DNA from: Pseudomonas sp. gcc21
GTDB taxonomy: Bacteria; Pseudomonadota; Gammaproteobacteria; Pseudomonadales; Pseudomonadaceae
DNA: 64,000 nucleotides
NCBI RefSeq assembly: GCF_012844345.1
Contig: NZ_CP051625.1
Span: 2,790,001 to 2,854,000 of the forward strand
Direction: 5' to 3'
Under the pieces are notes generated by a model. The model was given only the letters and a program-made list of their open reading frames with translations. It did not search any database and was not told the DNA's origin. A program made the position numbers and the translations under genes. Each line of letters begins with the position of its first letter. Within the stretch, counting starts at the first letter, position 1. Shown here in pieces: positions 60,225-64,000 of this stretch.

Positions 60225-60866
60225 TTGGCGTGCGCCTGCGCGCCGATAAGGTTTGATACCAGGCCTGGTGTTCTGCAGAGGCTTTGGCGTAGCGCGGGCG
60301 CGCTACACCCCCAGGCCCGTTGCGCCATCGCTCATATTAAAGATCCAGCGCAGCCGCTCGGACAAGCTTCCCTGGGGTTGGCGTGCGCCTGCGCGCCGAC
60401 AGGGTTTGATACCAGGCCTGGTGTGCTGCAGAGGCTTTGGCGTAGCGCGGGCGCGCTACACCCCCAGGAGCGTTGCGCCAACGTTCATATCAAAGATCCG
60501 GCGCAGCCGCGCGGACAAGCTCCCCCGGGGTTGGCGTGCGCCTGCGCGCCGACAAGGGTTTGATACCAGGCCTAGTGTGCTGCAGAGGCTCTGGCGTAGC
60601 GCGGGCGCGCTACACCCCCGGGCCCGTTGCGCTGTCGCTCATATTAAAGATCCGGCGCAGCGGACTGGACAAGCTCCCCTGGGGTTGGCGTGCGCCTGCG
60701 CGCCGACAGGGTTTGATGCCAGGCCTGGTGTTCTGCAGAGGCTTTGGCGTAGCGCAGGCGCGCTACCCCCCAGGCGCGTTGCGCTATCGCTCATATCAAA
60801 GATCCGGCGCAGCCGCTCGGACAAGCTCCCCTGGGGTTGGCGTGCGCCTGCGCGCCGACAGGGTTG
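60225..60866. repeat. 153-bp tandem repeat array, about 4 copies
   Basis: TTGGCGTGCGCCTGCGCGCC starts units at 60225, 60378, 60531, 60685 and 60837 (spacing 153, 153, 154, 152; the last unit is partial). Each unit carries a REP-like hairpin GTAGCGC...GCGCTAC (60286, 60439, 60593, 60746) followed by ACCCCCAGG, and a GATCC.GCGCAGCCG phrase. Because 153 is divisible by 3 a long open frame appears, but it lacks any start context and shifts frame. The array fills most of the gene-free interval 60152-60970. The same hairpin motif occurs at 13.5-13.9 kb. Confidence 0.85.
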
Positions 60867-60970
60867 GTACCTTGCATAACATTGACCTGCAGACGGCCAA
60901 CAGCCCCCTTTCCTGCGCGCCCTGAATCATCTGTTAAGCTGTCAAAACAGCCTCACAAAGGACCGCGCCG

Positions 60971-62308
60971 ATGTCTGCACCCCGTTTTGACCAGCTTCAC
61001 CGCGAGCCAGGCCCCTTCTTCGTTGCCCTGGGGGGCGCCGGCATGTTCGGCGCCAATTTCTATCTGTACGGCTCGGCTGGCGAATGGATAGCGGTGGACT
61101 GCGGCTTCGCCCTGCAATCAGCGCCCGGCGGCGCTACACAGGTATCGATTCCCGATATCAGCGCTCTCGAACGTCACGACATCAGGCTTTCGGCGATCCT
61201 GATAACACATGGGCATGAAGACCATATCGGCGCGATTCCCTACCTGTGGCGACAGCTGGACTGCCCTCTTTATGCCAGCCCGTTCACCGCAAGGCTGATC
61301 CGTAACAAACTGGACCCAGCCCTCAGCTGGCCAACCCTGCGCGAGATCAAGCCACTGCAACCGGTGGGTATTGGCGCTTTTCAGGCTGAATGGATACCGG
61401 TTACCCACTCGATTCCGGAGTCACACGCCATTGTGCTCGACGTCGCGGGCAAACGCCTTTACCACAGCGGCGACTGGAAGCTGGACCCGCAGCCGGTCGT
61501 GGGTGGATTGACCGCGCAGGGCCGACTGCAAGCAATTGGCCGCAGCGGCGTCGATGTGATTATCGGCGACTCCACCAACGCGCCTACTGCCGGATCCAGT
61601 TATTCCGAAGCAAGCGTACAGAACGGTTTGCTCGATACCATTAGGGATTGCCGCAAGCGGGTCATCGTTACCTGTTTTGCCAGCAACCTTGCCCGCCTGC
61701 ATAGCCTCGCGGAAATCGCCTTCGATACCGCGCGTTATGCAGGCCTGCTCGGGCGCAGCCTGCTGACCATGCACCGCGCCGGGCGCGCACATGATTATCT
61801 CAGCGCCCGACCAGGCTTTATCGATCCCTGGGAGTTGGGCTATCTGCCCCGCGAGCAGCAGTTATGGATCTGCACCGGCAGTCAGGGCGAACCGGCTGCA
61901 GCGTTGGGCAGGCTTGCCAGCGGTAGCCATCCGCACCTGTCCCTCGAGGAAGGCGACACCGTGGTGTTTTCCTCGCGGCTGATTCCAGGTAATGAGGAAT
62001 CCTTGGCGGCGATCAAATCAGGCTTGATGGAGCAGGGCGTAACAGTCATTGATGACGACATGGCACCCATTCACGCCTCCGGCCATCCGCCGCAGGAAGA
62101 TTTGCGTCAGTTGTATGGATGGCTGAACGCGCGATATCTGCTGCCGGTGCACGGCGAGCCTTATCACCAGCAGGCTCACCTCAAATTCAGTCGCGACCTG
62201 GGAATGAGCGGTACGGTGCCGGCCAATGGCGATCTGATAGACCTGCGCGGACGGCCTTGCAAGGTGGCGCAGATGTCTACAGGATTGGTTGAGATTCAGC
62301 GGGATTGA
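60971..62308 (+). CDS. MBL-fold metallo-hydrolase, RNase J-like
   Basis: 445 residues. Metallo-beta-lactamase motif THGHEDHIGAIP (about residue 78), YHSGDWKLDP, GDSTNA, a beta-CASP insert, and a C-terminal HASGHPPQEDL plus LLPVHGEP as in RNase J and related RNA-processing nucleases. Some bacteria without RNase E use RNase J; in Pseudomonas this is an accessory member of unknown substrate. AAGGA precedes the ATG. Confidence 0.85.
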   Translation: MSAPRFDQLHREPGPFFVALGGAGMFGANFYLYGSAGEWIAVDCGFALQSAPGGATQVSIPDISALERHDIRLSAILITHGHEDHIGAIPYLWRQLDCPLYASPFTARLIRNKLDPALSWPTLREIKPLQPVGIGAFQAEWIPVTHSIPESHAIVLDVAGKRLYHSGDWKLDPQPVVGGLTAQGRLQAIGRSGVDVIIGDSTNAPTAGSSYSEASVQNGLLDTIRDCRKRVIVTCFASNLARLHSLAEIAFDTARYAGLLGRSLLTMHRAGRAHDYLSARPGFIDPWELGYLPREQQLWICTGSQGEPAAALGRLASGSHPHLSLEEGDTVVFSSRLIPGNEESLAAIKSGLMEQGVTVIDDDMAPIHASGHPPQEDLRQLYGWLNARYLLPVHGEPYHQQAHLKFSRDLGMSGTVPANGDLIDLRGRPCKVAQMSTGLVEIQRD

Positions 62309-62328
62309 GGTCGCTGGTCTTCAAACCC

Positions 62329-62727
62329 GAATCCCCCCTAGCCCCCCTTTTTCAAAGTGGGGAACTGGTCCGAGCGGCTGCTGACTGTTGAATTCTCAGC
62401 GATAGCCAGTCGGCTGGACAAGACAAGTGCGGGATAGCAGTACCAACATTTCCCTTCAGTCCGAGACACGGAGCCGACTGCCAGCATGCCGCTCTCAGTG
62501 ATAACTATCTGTCAAAACAACACAAACACGACAAGCCCGCACGAACGTCTCGCTCAACTGCCAGCTAGCCGCTCCTAGGGATCGCTAGTTGTCAGAACAA
62601 CACAAACGCGCCAAGTCCGCGCGGCCAGCATGTCGCTTGCTGCGATAGCTCTATCTCAGGCCAACACAGACACCCCAAGCCCGCACGAACGTCCCCCACT
62701 TTGAAAAAGGGGGGCTAGGGGGGATTC
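62329..62727. mobile_element. MITE-like element with 34-bp inverted ends and internal repeats
   Basis: Perfect 34-bp inverted repeats at 62329-62362 and 62694-62727 (core CCCCCCTAGCCCCCCTTTTT). The 331 bp between hold three diverged direct repeats of about 70-80 bp, each starting GCCAGC and containing CAACACA and CAAG.CCGC phrases (about 62480-62560, 62561-62624, 62625-62692). No gene. It fills the interval 62309-62762. The CCCCCCTAGCCCCCC arm is a sequence I recall as widely dispersed in proteobacterial genomes. Confidence 0.65.
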
Positions 62728-62762
62728 GCTTTTAGGAACATGCGCTTTTCAGCAGCGCCCAA

Positions 62763-64000
62763 TCAAACCAGTTCCTTGACCTTCTGCCACAACATGCCCA
62801 GCGCCAGCAGCGGGGCGCGGAAGCGGTCGCCGCCAGGGAAGGTCATATGGGGAATCTGGCTGAACAGGTCGAATCCGCGACTGGCCTGCCCGGTAATGGC
62901 TTCAGCCAGAATTCTTGCCGCCAGGTGCGTGGCGTTCACGCCGTGTCCCGAATACGCCTGCGCATAGAACACATTGGCCTGCCCGGACACTCTGCCAACC
63001 TGCGGCAAACGGTTGGCACCGATGCCGATCATGCCGCCCCATTGATAGTCGATTTGCACGTCGGCCAGCTCGGGAAACACTTTCAGCATCTTCGGACGCA
63101 TATAGGCGGCGATATCCGCGGGATCACGGCCGGTATAGTGGCAGGCACCGCCGAATAACAGGCGGCGGTCGGCCGACAACCGGTAATAGTCCAGCCCCAC
63201 CCGTTGATCACATAGCGCCATATTCTGCGGGATCAGCCGCTGCGCACGCGCTTCGCTCAGGGGTTCGGTGGCGATGATATAACTGCCCGCCGGGATGACC
63301 GTGCCGCTTAGCTGTTCGTCCAACTTGCCAAGGTAGGCATTGCAGCCGATCACCAGCTGCTGCGCGCGTACCGTGCCGCCAGCCGTGTGCACGGTGACAG
63401 TCGCGCCATACTCGATACGGGTCACCCGGGAGTTCTCGAACAGCCTGACGCCCAGGCTCTCAGCCGCTGCGGCCTCGCCCAGCGCCAGATTGAGCGGGTG
63501 CAGATGACCGGAGCCCATGTCGCTCATGCCGCCGACATATACATCGGAGCCGACCACGCTGCGCATATTGTCCGGCTCGATGATGCGTAGCTCATGCGCG
63601 TAGCCGAGGGATTCCAGATCGGCTTTTTCCTCGCGGAACTGCTCCAGGTGGCGGGGTTTGTTGGCCAGATCGCAATAGCCCCAGGTCAGATCGCAATCGA
63701 TATCAAATTCAGCCACGCGGTCCCGCACGATCTGCACCGCCTCGATGCCCATGCGTTTGAATTCGCGCACACCTTCAGCGCCGACCTGGTTTTCAAACTG
63801 TTCCAGATCATGGCCCACACCGCGGATCAGCTGCCCACCGTTACGTCCGCTCGCGCCCCAGGCAATCTGGTGCGCCTCCAGCAGAATGACCGAGAGTCCG
63901 CGCTGCGCCAGCTCAATAGCTGTATTCAGCCCGGTGAAGCCGCCGCCGATGACGCAGACGTCGGCCTGGGTATCGCCTTTCAGTTCAGAGAAGGCGAGGG
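62763..64000 (-). CDS. FAD-dependent oxidoreductase, gamma-glutamylputrescine oxidase-like (5' end beyond window)
   Basis: The frame is open to the window edge, so the N-terminus is missing. FAD-binding motif VIGGGFTGLNTAIELAQ (near 63930), ASGRNGGQL, and the C-terminal YSGHGVNATHLAARILAEAI and FPGGDRFRAP typical of PuuB/PauB enzymes of the DAO family. These oxidise gamma-glutamylputrescine in polyamine breakdown. The GTG near 63818 is internal. Partner genes are outside the window. Confidence 0.85.
   Translation of the reverse strand, partial: LAFSELKGDTQADVCVIGGGFTGLNTAIELAQRGLSVILLEAHQIAWGASGRNGGQLIRGVGHDLEQFENQVGAEGVREFKRMGIEAVQIVRDRVAEFDIDCDLTWGYCDLANKPRHLEQFREEKADLESLGYAHELRIIEPDNMRSVVGSDVYVGGMSDMGSGHLHPLNLALGEAAAAESLGVRLFENSRVTRIEYGATVTVHTAGGTVRAQQLVIGCNAYLGKLDEQLSGTVIPAGSYIIATEPLSEARAQRLIPQNMALCDQRVGLDYYRLSADRRLLFGGACHYTGRDPADIAAYMRPKMLKVFPELADVQIDYQWGGMIGIGANRLPQVGRVSGQANVFYAQAYSGHGVNATHLAARILAEAITGQASRGFDLFSQIPHMTFPGGDRFRAPLLALGMLWQKVKELV

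Noticed and set aside
60225..60866. Possible CRISPR array
   Set aside because: Units are near-identical along their whole 153 bp, with no short repeat alternating with unique spacers and no cas genes.
60253..60879. Open frame of 208 codons across the tandem array
   Set aside because: Created by a 153-bp (multiple of 3) repeat; no ribosome site, shifts register at the 154- and 152-bp units, and the composition is not protein-like.
62480..62692. Direct repeats considered as CRISPR or iterons
   Set aside because: Repeats are diverged, about 70-80 bp and contiguous, with no spacer structure or replication gene.

Overview
The window looks like a chromosomal segment of a Pseudomonas-type gammaproteobacterium (Pseudomonadaceae, possibly the Halopseudomonas/P. 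pertucinogena side). The basis is gene order: pycR-pycA-pycB, the coxB-coxA-ctaG-coxC-SURF1-ctaA-ctaB-sco block, znuB-znuC-zur/znuA-thrB-polA-ErsA-engB-cytochrome c4-dsbA-EEP, and purE-purK all follow arrangements I recall from P. aeruginosa. The core is GC-rich with strong Shine-Dalgarno sequences. No rRNA, tRNA, prophage or CRISPR array was recognised.

Layout. 1-6.9 kb: end of an ABC-F ATPase gene, small conserved proteins, a zinc-finger-less DksA2, a D-glycerate uptake/kinase pair and a LysR regulator (PycR-like). 7.0-13.5 kb: a MITE-like element, then two-subunit pyruvate carboxylase, beta-carbonic anhydrase and purEK, a group of bicarbonate producers and consumers. 13.5-18.8 kb: REP-like repeats, CurA-type reductase, gamma-carbonic anhydrase, PrlC, YheV. 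19.2-27.8 kb: complete aa3-type cytochrome c oxidase locus with heme A and copper assembly factors. 27.8-41.2 kb: AT-richer accessory region. 41.2-46.9 kb: four-gene ligase-associated DNA repair operon. 47.0-51.3 kb: zinc uptake and its Zur regulator, thrB. 51.4-60.2 kb: polA, ErsA-like sRNA, engB, cytochrome c4, dsbA, EEP phosphatase, amidase, SpmAB-like membrane protein. 60.2-64 kb: a 153-bp tandem array, RNase J-like MBL protein, a second inverted-repeat element and the 3' part of a gamma-glutamylputrescine oxidase-like gene.

The most striking part is 28-41 kb. It reads as a decayed chromosomal integron. A truncated, frameshifted integron integrase sits at its right end (40.93-41.22 kb). 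To its left lie mostly minus-strand cassette genes separated by about eleven recognisable attC-like sites. The cargo includes an AadA-type aminoglycoside nucleotidyltransferase, a FosA-type fosfomycin thiol transferase, a short Coq7-like di-iron protein, a DUF1272 protein, an L,D-transpeptidase pseudogene, a broken ParE-type toxin-antitoxin pair and several unknowns. A hairpin repeat recurs four times at points where cassette genes or attC sites are cut off. Two ordinary-looking genes (34.07-35.93 kb) interrupt the array.

All identifications come from reading sequence and translated motifs without database searches. Family names rest on recognised motifs, and attC limits are approximate.
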